Assembly: GCF_004152865.1 (NCBI RefSeq)
Contig: NZ_SEOO01000016.1
Span: 33,554-97,553, forward strand
Direction: 5' to 3'
Length of the DNA stretch: 64,000 nt
From: Sphingobium cupriresistens
GTDB lineage: Bacteria; Pseudomonadota; Alphaproteobacteria; Sphingomonadales; Sphingomonadaceae
Below the pieces are notes generated by a model. That model was not told the DNA's origin and ran no database searches. It saw only the letters and a list, made by a program, of their open reading frames with translations. The position numbers were made by a program, and so were the translations under genes. Every line of letters begins with the position of its first letter. Position 1 is the first letter of the stretch. Positions 24,870 to 33,800 of the stretch are shown piece after piece.

Positions 24870-25769
24870 ATGTTGCACCGACAAAATCTCCTGCGATCGC
24901 TCGCCACGCTCCTCGTCATACTCGTAGTTCTGGGGGGGATATATGCACTGTGGCTGCGCTATCAGGTCGAGCCGGTCACGCGCGATGGCAAGGTGCGCGC
25001 GGACATGGTGCCGGTGGCCGCCGATGTCAGTGGGCTCGTCACCGAGGTGAAGGTCGCCGACAATCAGAAGGTCCGAAAGGGCGAGATACTCTTCATCATC
25101 GACCGTCCGCGCTACCGGCTTGCGCTGGAACAGGCCGAGGCCAACGTGGCAAGCCAGCGCACCGCGCTCGCGCAAGCTGTCCGTGAGGATCGGCGCAACC
25201 GGGCCATGCCCGAAGTGATCGCTGCTGAAGTGATCGAACAAGGCACGGCGCGGGTCGAAGGACTGCGGGCGACGATTGGTCAGGAGGTGGCAGCGCGCGA
25301 CCTGGCTCGCTTCAATCTGGAACGAACCATCGTGCGTGCACCGGTGGACGGGACCGTGTCCAACATGTCGCTCCAGCCCGGGGTCTATCTGACGGCCGGC
25401 AAAGCCGCGTTAGCGCTCGTCTATGACCACTCGCTCCGGGTGGAAGGTTATTTTGAGGAAACAAAATTGCCGGCGATCCGCGTCGGCGACCGTGCAAGCA
25501 TCTACCTGATGGGCGTTGCTGACGAGATCGAGGGGCATGTTCAGAGCATTGCGGGCGGTGTCGAGGATCGCGAGCGGGCCGGAACCGACGGGCAACTGGC
25601 TAATGTAAACCCGTCCTTCACCTGGGTTCGCCTCGCGCAGCGCATTCCCGTGCGTGTCACGATTGATAGAATACCGCCTAATGTACGGATGATTCCGGGC
25701 CAGACGGCCACGGTTGTCGTTCATCCGCGCGATGATGGGCGCAGCGTACACCGGAGCCTGCCATGGTAA
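24870..25769 (+). CDS. HlyD-type membrane-fusion protein (AaeA-like)
   Basis: A 299-residue periplasmic adaptor. An N-terminal anchor (LLRSLATLLVILVVLGGIY) precedes the biotinyl-lipoyl-like half motif (VAADVSGLVTEVKVADNQKV), a helical hairpin, and the matching second half (TIVRAPVDGTVSNMSLQPG). The C-terminal beta-barrel includes RMIPGQTATVVVH. It bridges the FUSC pump to the outer-membrane channel encoded next, whose start lies 7 nt inside this gene. The ATG at 24870 was chosen because it lies just after the DUF1656 stop. Confidence 0.9.
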   Translation: MLHRQNLLRSLATLLVILVVLGGIYALWLRYQVEPVTRDGKVRADMVPVAADVSGLVTEVKVADNQKVRKGEILFIIDRPRYRLALEQAEANVASQRTALAQAVREDRRNRAMPEVIAAEVIEQGTARVEGLRATIGQEVAARDLARFNLERTIVRAPVDGTVSNMSLQPGVYLTAGKAALALVYDHSLRVEGYFEETKLPAIRVGDRASIYLMGVADEIEGHVQSIAGGVEDRERAGTDGQLANVNPSFTWVRLAQRIPVRVTIDRIPPNVRMIPGQTATVVVHPRDDGRSVHRSLPW

Positions 25770-27172
25770 GGCGCGCGCTGGTGCTGGCGGCTGCAGCCGC
25801 GCTGGGCGGCTGCACGGTGGTCGGACCCGATTATCATGTGCCTGACGCCGCGATGGTGAAGGCACCTGCGGCGCAAGGCGCGTTTCAGTCGATAGGCGCG
25901 GCCACGACGCAGGAACCGCTGCCCGATCATTGGTGGCGGCTCTACGAGAACCCGACCCTCGACCGGCTGATCGAACAGGCATTCGCCGCCAATACGGATC
26001 TGCGAGTGGCCGAGGCCAATCTCGAACGCAGTCTGGCCTTGCTCGACCAGCGCAATGCGGGCCGGGAAATTCAGGGCAGCGCGAACGCCGAAACAAGCTG
26101 GGCCCAGCGCTCGGCGGAAGCCGAGTTGAGCCATGTGAAGCCGCCGACGCGGCAAATCTACAATATGGGCATCGGGGCCAGCTATGATCTCGATCTGTTC
26201 GGCGGAATAAAGCGCGGGATCGAGGCAGCAAGTGCCGATGCCGACGCTGCCGTGGCGGCGCGCGATCTGGTGCGTGTGACCGTCGCGGCCGAGACGGCGC
26301 GCGCCTATGCCGACATCTGTAACGCGGGCTATCAGCGCGATGTGTTGGGTCGTGCGATTGCTGTCCTAGAGCAAAGTGTTCGATTAACCCGGATCATGGT
26401 GTCGCATGGACGCGCGGCACCCTATGAACTGGACCGGCGACAAGCGTTGCTCGAAGCGAGCCAGGCCCGGCTCCCACAATTGGTGGCGCGCCAACGCAAC
26501 GCCCTTTTCCGTGCCACAGCGCTGGCCGGTCGCATGCCGAGCGACGCGGACCCCGGCCTGTTGGCGTGCCATGCCCCGCTTGCGCTGACACGCATGATCC
26601 CCGTTGGCGACGGTGCCGCGCTGCTCAAGCGTCGGCCCGACATCCGCATGGCCGAGCGCCGGCTCGCCGCGGCGACGGCGCGGATCGGCGTCGCCACGGC
26701 GGATCTCTATCCAGACATCCGCCTGGGGGCATCGATCGGCTCCACGGGGGCTGCCGCCGATTTCCTGTCACCGCTTACCAACCGTTTTGGTCTCGGGCCG
26801 CTGATCAGTTGGACGCTCAACCGACATGCCGTTCGCGCCCGCATTGTGGCAACTGAGGCCCAAAGTCGCGGCGACCTCGCCGCGTTTGACGGCGCGGTGA
26901 TCAAGGCGTTGCGAGAGGTTGAGACGGCGCTGACCAATTATCAAGCTGGGCTTGAGCAGCAGGAAAGCCTGGATCGTGCATCCGAAGATGCCATGCGAGC
27001 AGCGATGCGGATAAGTCAGTTGCGGCGTGGAGGCAAGATCGCCGCGTTGCCCGCGCTCGAGGCTGAACGTGATCGGATCGCGGCGGATCAGGCGGCGGCC
27101 GAGGCGCGCGCGGCGATCAATGACGATCAGATTACGCTGTTCCTCACACTTGGCGGAGGCTGGACCAACTGA
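25763..27172 (+). CDS. Outer-membrane efflux lipoprotein (NodT/OprM type)
   Basis: A 469-residue TolC-like channel. The signal peptide ends in a lipobox (LGGCTVVGPDYH), so the mature protein is an outer-membrane lipoprotein. Features include PLPDHWWRLYENPTLDRLIEQA, repeated helical regions and the RRPDIRMAERRLAAATARIG segment found in the NodT family. It completes the FUSC-DUF1656-HlyD-channel operon, probably exporting aromatic acids or related organic anions. The following 186 nt to the transposon end hold no gene that I can support. Confidence 0.92.
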   Translation: MVRRALVLAAAAALGGCTVVGPDYHVPDAAMVKAPAAQGAFQSIGAATTQEPLPDHWWRLYENPTLDRLIEQAFAANTDLRVAEANLERSLALLDQRNAGREIQGSANAETSWAQRSAEAELSHVKPPTRQIYNMGIGASYDLDLFGGIKRGIEAASADADAAVAARDLVRVTVAAETARAYADICNAGYQRDVLGRAIAVLEQSVRLTRIMVSHGRAAPYELDRRQALLEASQARLPQLVARQRNALFRATALAGRMPSDADPGLLACHAPLALTRMIPVGDGAALLKRRPDIRMAERRLAAATARIGVATADLYPDIRLGASIGSTGAAADFLSPLTNRFGLGPLISWTLNRHAVRARIVATEAQSRGDLAAFDGAVIKALREVETALTNYQAGLEQQESLDRASEDAMRAAMRISQLRRGGKIAALPALEAERDRIAADQAAAEARAAINDDQITLFLTLGGGWTN

Positions 27173-27358
27173 AACGCGATGTGATTTCCTCTGCCGTCAG
27201 AACCTGGGCTGCCACGTTTGCTGCTGGCGCGTGCGCGCAGCCTTCCAGGATTCGCTGACCGACGACCGCAGTACAAATTCGGTGATGCCGAACCCGGTTC
27301 CCGCTCATTTCTCCTCGACGGTGCGATCGAGCGTGAGGCTCCCCACCTTGCCATCGTC

Positions 27359-27397
27359 GGGGGTTGAGTAGCAACGGAACAGAAAACCTACATAAGG
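27359..27397. repeat. Tn3-family terminal inverted repeat
   Basis: A 37-38 bp stretch beginning GGGGTTGAG and ending ACATAAG, with CGGAACAGAAAACC in its middle, lies just outside the 3' end of the Tn3-type transposase gene. It has the GGGG...TAAG design of Tn3-family ends. The partner repeat was not found in the window, in keeping with the truncation of the element. Confidence 0.75.
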
Positions 27398-27404
27398 CGC
27401 GGCT

Positions 27405-29787
27405 TCAGGCATCGTCGATGCCCGTGACGCTGGGATCACGGAGCGGCCGCAGCTCGCCGCGCGCGACCATGTCGGGGATGGTGAAGGCGTAGCGCCCGAG
27501 CATGTTGATGTTTTGGGAGCCGAGCGGCGAGAGGCGCGCGACGTCCTCGTCGAGGATCACATGACCTTCGGTGCGGAGCTGGTTGAGCGCGGCGTCGATG
27601 TAGATCGTGTTCCAGAGCACGACCAGATTGACGACGAGCCCAAGCGCGCCGAGTTGATCTTCTTGCCCTTCGCGGTAACGCTGACGAAGCTCACCGCGCT
27701 TGCCGTGGAATACGGTGCGGGCGAGCTGGTGACGGCTCTCGCCCCGGTTGAGCTGGACCAGGATGCGTCGCCGGTAGGTTTCGTCATCGATGAACCGCAG
27801 CATGTAGAGCGACTTGATGAGGCGGCCAAGTTCCTGGAGCGCGCGCGCTAGCTTGGTCGGGCGATCGTTGGTCTGAAGGACACGGGTGAGCCCAGTCGCG
27901 CGCACGACGCCGAGTTTCAGCGATCCGGCCAGGCGCAGCAGGTCATCCCAGTGCTCGACGATCAGCTTGGTGTTGATCCTGTTCGACGCGAGGTCGTCCA
28001 GCACACCGTAATCGGCCTTTCCATCGACACGCCAGAACCGCGCGCCGCCGATATCGGCGATGCGCGGCGAGAACTGGAGCCCGAGGAGGTAGAAAACGCC
28101 GAAAATCGTGTCGGTATAGCCGGCCGTATCGGTCATGATTTCGCTTGGCCGCAATTCGGTTTCCTGGTCGAGCACGACCGCCAGCAGATGGAGGCTGTCG
28201 CGCAACGTACCGGGGACCGTCACGGCATTCAGCCCGGAAAAACGGTCGGAAACCAGATTGTACCAGGTGACGCCGCGTTCGCGCCCGAAATAGCGCGGGT
28301 TCGGGCCGGCGTGGATCGTGCGGACCGGCACGGTGAATCGCAGCCCATCGGCCGAGGCGACCTCGCCGCCGCCCCAGGCACGGGTCAGTGGAATCCTGTT
28401 ATGCGCGGCGACCAGTAGCGCGTTGGCCGCCGTCAGCGTTTCGGCCCGCATGAAGTTCTGCTTCACCCAGCTCAGCCGCGACCGGCGCAAGGCGGGGACC
28501 TCCGAGCGGACAAGCGGCTCGAACCCGGTATTGGTTGCCTCCGCGACAAGCACTGCACAGATCGTGGTCGCTATATCCTCAGCGCGCGCATTGCCCTCAC
28601 TGGCATGAGTGAACGCTGCCCCGAACCCCGTTCGCGCGTGCATCTCCAGGATCAGCTCGGGGAGATCGAGCCGCGGCAGTCGCGCATCGATCGCATTATG
28701 CAGGTTGGTGAGGCTCAATGGCTCGTCGATCTTATCGAGCGGTGCGATTGATAGGTCGGCGGCGCTCGCGGTCTTCGTAATTGTCACCGCATCGTTGTCC
28801 GGCACGCGCGCGGCTGTTTCGCGGTAGGCAAGATCGAGCCGCGCCGAAAGTTTGGCGATTTCCTCGTCGCCAGCGACCGCCACGCCGACCGTGCGGCATA
28901 CCGTCGGTCGCGCCGCCTCCCAGCCAGCTCCCGTCAGTAGGCCCTTGCGAGGATCGGCATAGCGAAGTGAGCGAACGGGAAAGACGTCGCGGCGACGGAT
29001 GGCGCGGCGTAGTCGGTCGAGCGTACAAAGCCGGTATCCGATCAGATCGAATGCACCGTCCGCGGTCTTCAGCTGGCGGGCCCAGGCCTTGGGTACGAAA
29101 GATGTTGGTACCGGTCCACGGCGCTTTTCACCCTGGTGAACTCTCCGCAGGTGATCGACCGCGTCCAACAGCGGCTGCCCCGCTGGCGCCGCCGCAAGAT
29201 CGAGCCCAGCAAGCATCTTCGGCAGATAGCGCATCGTGCCAGTCTGCTGGCGCAACTCGACGAAGTAGCTCTCGTCGGTCGGCCGGGCGAGCAGGTTCAC
29301 CTGCGCGACGGCCTCGGTCAGCGCTGCCCGGTCGACGAGCGCGAACACGGCTGCGCGGACCTCGGTGTCGCCGATACTGTCATCGAGCAGCACCGCCCCG
29401 ACATCGCGAAGCCGGAGCGATGCGGCGTCGAGATCGCGCAGTGAGCGCATCCGCGCCTCCTTGGCGTTGATGCGCGCATTGGAGAACATCTTGGTCGACA
29501 CGGCGTCGAACAGGTCGATGACATCGTCGCTGGCCGACGCTTCAAGCGTCCGGATGAAGGCAACCAGGGTCGCCGCGCGGCGATCGTCCGGCAACCGGGC
29601 GACGGCCTGCGCTTTCGCGGCGCCGGCAAATCGCGCTAATGCGGCGGCCTTGCCGGGCGGTACGCGGTCGAGTTCGGGCAAGCCTGTGGTGAATGTACGG
29701 ATTTCGGTCAGTCGGTCGATGGCCCGGCTGATCTCAGGGCCGCTTTGCAGATATGGCCCATCACGGAGTCGATCGAGCGGGCTTTGG
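27405..29787 (-). pseudogene. Tn3-family transposase, 5'-truncated
   Basis: The C-terminal ~790 residues of a Tn3-type TnpA (normally about 980-1000). Family features include WYNLVSDRFSGLNAVTVPG, PSEIMTDTAGYTDTIFGVFY, WRVDGKADYGVLDDL and the terminal NLVVLWNTIYIDAAL. Methionine-initiated reading begins at 29681, but the same frame carries TnpA-like sequence (RLRDGPYLQSGPEIS, AIDRLTEIRTFTTGLPELD) up to about 29787, where it runs into the truncated IS3 gene. The first ~200-240 residues are missing, so the protein is not expected to be functional. The left transposon end is present at 27359-27397. Confidence 0.88.
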
Positions 29788-30396
29788 CTTGTGCAGCACC
29801 GTGGCGCTGTCGCAGCCCGATGCGGCCAGTGCCATGTCCAGCGTGTCAGTCACGTCCTCGGCGCGCATGTTGGTGCACAGTTTCCAGGCGATGATGTAGC
29901 GTGAGAAGTCGTCGAGCACGGTCGACAGGTACATCCAGCCCCACCCGATGATCTTGAAGTAGGTGAAGTCAGTTTGCCACATCTCGTTCGGGTGGCTGGT
30001 CTTGGTGTGGAACTGGTCGGCAGCCTTGATCACGACATAGGCTGGGCTGGTGATGAGGTCATGGGCCTTCAGAAGGCGGTAAACCGTGGCTTCCGACACG
30101 AAGTAACGCCTTTCGTCGGTAAAGCGCACCGCCAGCTCCCGTGGGCTCAACTCGGACTGCTCCAGCGCCAGTTCGATGATCTGATCATGGATGTCAGGCG
30201 GGATCCGGTTCCATACGCGGCTCGGTGCCGATGGCCGATCCTCCAACGCCTCCGGTCCGCCTTCGAGGAACCGGTCGTACCAACGGTAGAACGTCCGGCG
30301 TGCGATCCCCAGCTTGTCGAGAGTGAGCTTCGCCGGCAGATGCGACTGCTCGACGAGCCGGATGATCTCGAGCTTTTCAGATGCGGGATACCTCAT
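29761..30396 (-). pseudogene. IS3-family OrfB, 3'-truncated at the Tn3 junction
   Basis: The start ATG at 30396 overlaps the OrfA stop (ATGA), the usual arrangement for -1 frameshifted IS3 elements. The N-terminal HTH region (RRTFYRWYDRFLEGGPEAL) and the start of the integrase core (PNEMWQTDFTYFKIIGWGW with the first catalytic Asp) are present. The protein breaks at SATVLHKPK and then reads into transposon DNA, so the second Asp and the Glu are lost. The element is dead at this end. The junction lies near 29785-29800. Confidence 0.87.
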
Positions 30397-30779
30397 TCGT
30401 CGTCGCCCCCATCCGCGATCATGCTTTTTTTGAGCAGACGGTTCTCGAGGGTCAGGTCGGCCACGCATTCCTTCAAAGCGCGGGCTTCGCGGCGCAGGTC
30501 CTGCACCTCGCCGCTGGTCGCGGCACGAGCCGTGTCACCCGCCAGGCGTCGCTTGCCCGCTTCCATGAACTCCTTCGACCAGGTGTAATACAGGCTCTGT
30601 GCAATGCCTTCCTTGCGGCATAGTTCGGCAATGCTGTCTTCGCCGCGCAGCCCATCGAGCACGATGCGTATCTTGTCTTCGGCCGAGAAGTGCCGCCGGG
30701 TCTGCCGCCGGATGTCCTTCACCACCCGCTCAGCAGGGGCCTTGGCAGGCGATTTTTTCAAGGAGTGTTGGGACTTCAT
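30393..30779 (-). CDS. IS3-family OrfA
   Basis: A 128-residue DNA-binding subunit with an HTH (EDSIAELCRKEGIAQSLYYT) and a C-terminal leucine-zipper-like helix (LKECVADLTLENRLLKKSM), normal for IS3 OrfA. A 13-bp inverted repeat, AAGGAGTGTTGGG (30760-30772) and its complement (30808-30820), flanks the start; the outer arm probably marks the element's end near 30820-30826. OrfA itself looks intact, but its OrfB partner is truncated. Confidence 0.88.
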   Translation of the reverse strand: MKSQHSLKKSPAKAPAERVVKDIRRQTRRHFSAEDKIRIVLDGLRGEDSIAELCRKEGIAQSLYYTWSKEFMEAGKRRLAGDTARAATSGEVQDLRREARALKECVADLTLENRLLKKSMIADGGDDE

Positions 30780-30831
30780 CTTCGTTCCTTCGTCACTACG
30801 ACGAAGCCCCAACACTCCTTAAATCACAACC

Positions 30832-31073
30832 TCAAATCTGTGCCATTGGTGCTGACGGGGAACAGTCAATCTCCTCAGCGCCTTCCTCGACCGAGGCTCG
30901 CCGGCTCTCCACCTGCAGGGTGGAGAAGTAGATGTCATGATCTCGCTTCAGCAGCTCCCCGGCTTGTTTCAGAACTCGCTCTCCATCGGAGCTGAAGTCT
31001 CGAACGATGATGTGGCCCGACAGCACGTTCTTGCCTGAGGCGAGGCTCCAAGCATGAGGAGGCCCACGGCCGG
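30832..31073 (-). pseudogene. C-terminal remnant of a cation diffusion facilitator (CzcD-like)
   Basis: Minus-strand reading gives PHAWSLASGKNVLSGHIIVR, then SSDGERVLKQAGELLKRDHD and IYFSTLQVE. This matches the cytoplasmic C-terminal domain of CDF metal exporters (the usual ...LHxWSLTSG...LSxHV... and DIxHxTLQxE pattern). Upstream the frame is broken by stop codons and no membrane domain is present; downstream it ends at the IS3 border. It is therefore a fragment of a heavy-metal efflux gene, perhaps cut off from the copper module beside it. 31074-31361 holds no gene that I can support. Confidence 0.65.
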
Positions 31074-31361
31074 ACGTTGCTGCGACATTCGTTCACGTGC
31101 GGAGGCGTTATCGCATCCCTGGGGAAGCCGCTCCTAAGGAGGAGGCTCGAAGCGGTGCTTTCCGCAGCCGACAGCGGGCTGCAGCGTCATTTGTCCGTTC
31201 CCGCGCGCGTTGCGGCCGCTTCGAAATCTCTGTCCCGCAGGTCATCCAGTCGGGCTCCATCAACGCACAGGACGCGGCGCAGGCGCCGGTGACTGGCGGT
31301 AGTGGTGGGCGGTGGTTTCCGACAGCAAGCGAGATTTGCGGTCGCTGCAACAAAATAGCGC

Positions 31362-31392
31362 TTGACTTTCCAACGGTGGGAAGGACCATATG
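31362..31392 (+). promoter_or_regulatory. CueR-type copper-responsive promoter
   Basis: TTGACT (31362-31367) and CATATG (31387-31392) are separated by 19 bp, the over-long spacer typical of MerR-family promoters. The spacer carries a CueR-like dyad with TTTCC and GGGAAGG arms, similar to the known CCTTCC...GGAAGG copper boxes. It points at the copper/silver efflux genes. No merR/cueR gene was seen in the window, so the regulator must be encoded elsewhere. Confidence 0.65.
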
Positions 31393-31457
31393 AGGGGGAG
31401 AAATCGCGAAAGTGGAAATCTCTTTCATGGATCTGAGTCTACAAAGGGGGAATGCTT

Positions 31458-31562
31458 ATGGCAGCAGATGAACGTGTCCTCGCGATGGGTGCTCGCCGAT
31501 TTCGGCGGGAACATGGGGTGCGGCCTTCCTTGACGCCCAGCATATGTGTATTAGGATCGTGA
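31458..31562 (+). CDS. 34-residue leader ORF of the copper operon
   Basis: AAGGGGG (31444-31450) precedes an ATG at 31458 opening MAADERVLAMGARRFRREHG. The stop (31560-31562) overlaps the ATG of the next gene as TGATG. The peptide is Arg-rich. It lies between the CueR-type promoter and the copper genes and probably sets their translation by coupling. A regulatory role of the peptide itself is speculative. Confidence 0.45.
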   Translation: MAADERVLAMGARRFRREHGVRPSLTPSICVLGS

Positions 31563-31870
31563 TGAAGCTCATCGTGGCCATTCTTATAGCGCTGTCGTTC
31601 ATCGGCAGCCCCGGTGCGGCGAGAGCCGCGCCGTCGGTAAGCTGTACGATGGCCGGCGCGGACGAAGGGATGGCCCCTGACCACGAGAAGATGGGCTGCT
31701 GCACGCCTGATTGTGCAACTCCTGCACCAGCAGCCGTCTTGCCGGGAGCAGATGTCGATGAGGACGCGGTAGATCCCGTTGCGCTCCTCAACGCGCGGCC
31801 GGAGCCTGGCAGCCTGCCGTCAATTATTCTGTCCACGGACGATCCTCCTCCGCGAGCTTTCTTCGCCTGA
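31562..31870 (+). CDS. Secreted Cys/Met small protein of the copper module
   Basis: A 102-residue protein with a clear signal peptide (MKLIVAILIALSFIGSPGAA, cleavage near ARA-AP). The mature part contains SCTMAGADEGMAPDHEKMGC and a CCTPDC motif, potential soft-metal ligands. Its place between a CueR-type promoter and CusF suggests a periplasmic copper or silver binder, comparable in position to CopL/CopG-like proteins, but no family is firmly recognised. The ATG at 31562 was chosen because of the signal peptide and the TGATG overlap with the leader. Confidence 0.6.
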   Translation: MKLIVAILIALSFIGSPGAARAAPSVSCTMAGADEGMAPDHEKMGCCTPDCATPAPAAVLPGADVDEDAVDPVALLNARPEPGSLPSIILSTDDPPPRAFFA

Positions 31871-32017
31871 TCAGTGTCTGCGCGGCGATGCTGCGCGGGG
31901 CGAGTCGCGCATTCAGCGCTGTCTCGAAGATAAACACGTAGAGCGCGTCTCCTGCGGCCGAGCATCATGCTTGGGCCTGCCGACGCGAACTGCGTAGGAC
32001 GCGAAGAAAGTACGAAC

Positions 32018-32371
32018 ATGAACATGATTATGAAGGCGGGCGTGCTCGCCACGCTTGTTACGCTTGCTGCCTGCGGCGCCGAGGACGCGAGCAGGAGCGG
32101 CACCAGCGAAAATGCTGCGACCGCTGGAGCAGCTCCGGCGGCGAGCGCCAGCGAGTCGCACTCCGGCACCGGCACTGTGAAAAGCATCTCCGGAAGCGAC
32201 GTGACGATCGCCCATGAGGAGATCAAGTCGATCGGCTGGCCGGCTATGGAGATGACCTTCACGGCCGCCGATCCGGCGCTGGCGAATGGCATCAAGCCCG
32301 GTGACCGTGTGTCATTCGCTTTCACCAAGGGTGATGGCGCGACGACGCTGACGTCGATCTCAAAGCAGTGA
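32018..32371 (+). CDS. cusF: CusF-like periplasmic copper/silver chaperone (lipoprotein)
   Basis: A 117-residue protein with a lipobox (VTLAACGAEDAS) after a short signal peptide, then a Ser/Ala-rich linker and the CusF domain: SGTGTVKSISGSDVTIAHEE, IKSIGWPAMEMTFT and KPGDRVSFAFTKG. The conserved Trp-Pro-Ala-Met-x-Met metal site is present. It would pass Cu(I)/Ag(I) to the CusCBA pump encoded downstream. Lipid anchoring differs from free E. coli CusF. The ATG at 32018 was chosen for the signal peptide. Confidence 0.88.
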   Translation: MNMIMKAGVLATLVTLAACGAEDASRSGTSENAATAGAAPAASASESHSGTGTVKSISGSDVTIAHEEIKSIGWPAMEMTFTAADPALANGIKPGDRVSFAFTKGDGATTLTSISKQ

Positions 32372-32429
32372 CGGATGAGGTGCGGTCGCGTCCGTGCGAC
32401 CGCACCCGCCTGATCCTAGGAATTCACAT

Positions 32430-33800
32430 ATGTTCAGCACCATCACGGGGCGTGGGGAGCGGGCGCACGATCAGGGCGCGCGCCTGGCTAATTGGCGAGC
32501 AAATGTTGCTCGGCATCTCACAGCGGCGAGCGTCGTGCCTCTTACCATTCTGGCGGCGCCCGCGCCTGCCTTAGCGCAGGCACATCATGCCACGGCGACG
32601 GAACAGCCCGCGACTTCTCCTGCTGCCGGACCGACGCTTAGTCTCAAGGAGGCTGCGGCACTGGCGAGTGGTGATCAGCCGACCCTGGGCGCGTTTGAGC
32701 GCGAAGCGGTAGCCTCGGAACAGGCTGCGATTGCGGCAGGCACATTGCCTGATCCGACGATCACCGCCGGAATCCAGAACTTACCGGTGACCGGGAACAT
32801 GGCGTTCAACCCCACTCGCGACGGCATGACAATGTACACGATCGGTGTGATGCGGGAGCAGGTTCGCCGCTCCAGACGTCAAGCCGAGGCTGCGAGGCTC
32901 ACCGCAGAGGCAGTTGTCAGTCGGACGCAGGCGAGTGCGCAGGAGCGGCGCATTCAGCGGGACGTCATGGTCGCTTGGATCAACGCCGTGGAAGCACGAG
33001 CCAAACAGCGATTGTTGGACCGCCTGATCAACGATCTCGACGTCGGTCGCCAGATCATGGAAGCCGGCATTCCAACGGGATCTTCCACGCCCTCTCTTGC
33101 GCTCCAGGCCCAGGCGGAAGTCGCGCTTGCCAAGGCGATGCAAGAGGATGCGCGTGGGCAGGAGGCACGAGCCCGGGCTGAGATGGCGCGGTGGATAGGT
33201 GCTGCTGCGCAGCGCCCGTTGCCGGAAACGGTCCCAGCTCTTGAAGCGCCTGCAGCGAGCCAAGCGCTGCTGTCGCAACATCCGGCGATCGCGGCTGCCG
33301 AGGCGCAGGAGCGAGCGGCGCAAAGGGCTGTCGACGTGGCCAGGCAAGATCGAAAGCCGAATTTCGGTTGGTCCGTGATGTACGGCTACCGTCCCCATTA
33401 TGGCGATATGCTGTCGGCCACCGTCAGTATCCCGCTCCAGATCAACAAAAACCGATTGCAGAACCGGCGGATCGCCGAGGCTTCGGCTCGCGCTGATGCT
33501 GCTCGGCTCCGAGCGCAGGATGCGCAACGCGAGCTGAGCGGCACCTATGGCGACGCATTGGCCGACTACAAGAGCGCCGAGGCGCAGCTGTCGATCATCA
33601 CCAGCCAGGCGATTCCGTCTCTTGAGGCTTCATTCGAGGCGGCAGAAGCTCGCTATGGAGCGGGTCAGGCGACTCTCGAGATGCCGCTCTTCATCGTCCG
33701 CCGGTACGTCGAAACTCACATTCAAGCGATCGAGCAGCAGGGGCGACGCGCTCGCGCGGCCGCCGAGCTCATTTACCTCACGCAGGATGTCGCGCGATGA
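32430..33800 (+). CDS. cusC: TolC-family outer-membrane channel of the Cus pump
   Basis: A 456-residue outer-membrane factor. A ~50-residue N-terminal extension leads to a signal-peptide-like segment (VVPLTILAAPAPALAQA). The mature region has the repeated helical-hairpin layout, including LPDPTITAGIQNLPVTG and QAEVALAKAMQEDARGQE, with [10 protein letters not shown] at the C terminus. No lipobox is seen. The stop overlaps the CusB-like start (ATGA), so it belongs to the copper/silver tripartite pump. Confidence 0.87.
   Translation: MFSTITGRGERAHDQGARLANWRANVARHLTAASVVPLTILAAPAPALAQAHHATATEQPATSPAAGPTLSLKEAAALASGDQPTLGAFEREAVASEQAAIAAGTLPDPTITAGIQNLPVTGNMAFNPTRDGMTMYTIGVMREQVRRSRRQAEAARLTAEAVVSRTQASAQERRIQRDVMVAWINAVEARAKQRLLDRLINDLDVGRQIMEAGIPTGSSTPSLALQAQAEVALAKAMQEDARGQEARARAEMARWIGAAAQRPLPETVPALEAPAASQALLSQHPAIAAAEAQERAAQRAVDVARQDRKPNFGWSVMYGYRPHYGDMLSATVSIPLQINKNRLQNRRIAEASARADAARLRAQDAQRELSGTYGDALADYKSAEAQLSIITSQAIPSLEASFEAAEARYGAGQATLEMPLFIVRRYVETHIQAIEQQGRRARAAAELIYLTQDVAR

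Noticed and set aside
31097..31430. Overlapping frames on both strands before the copper operon
   Set aside because: They cross the CueR-type promoter, are low in recognisable structure and have no credible starts.
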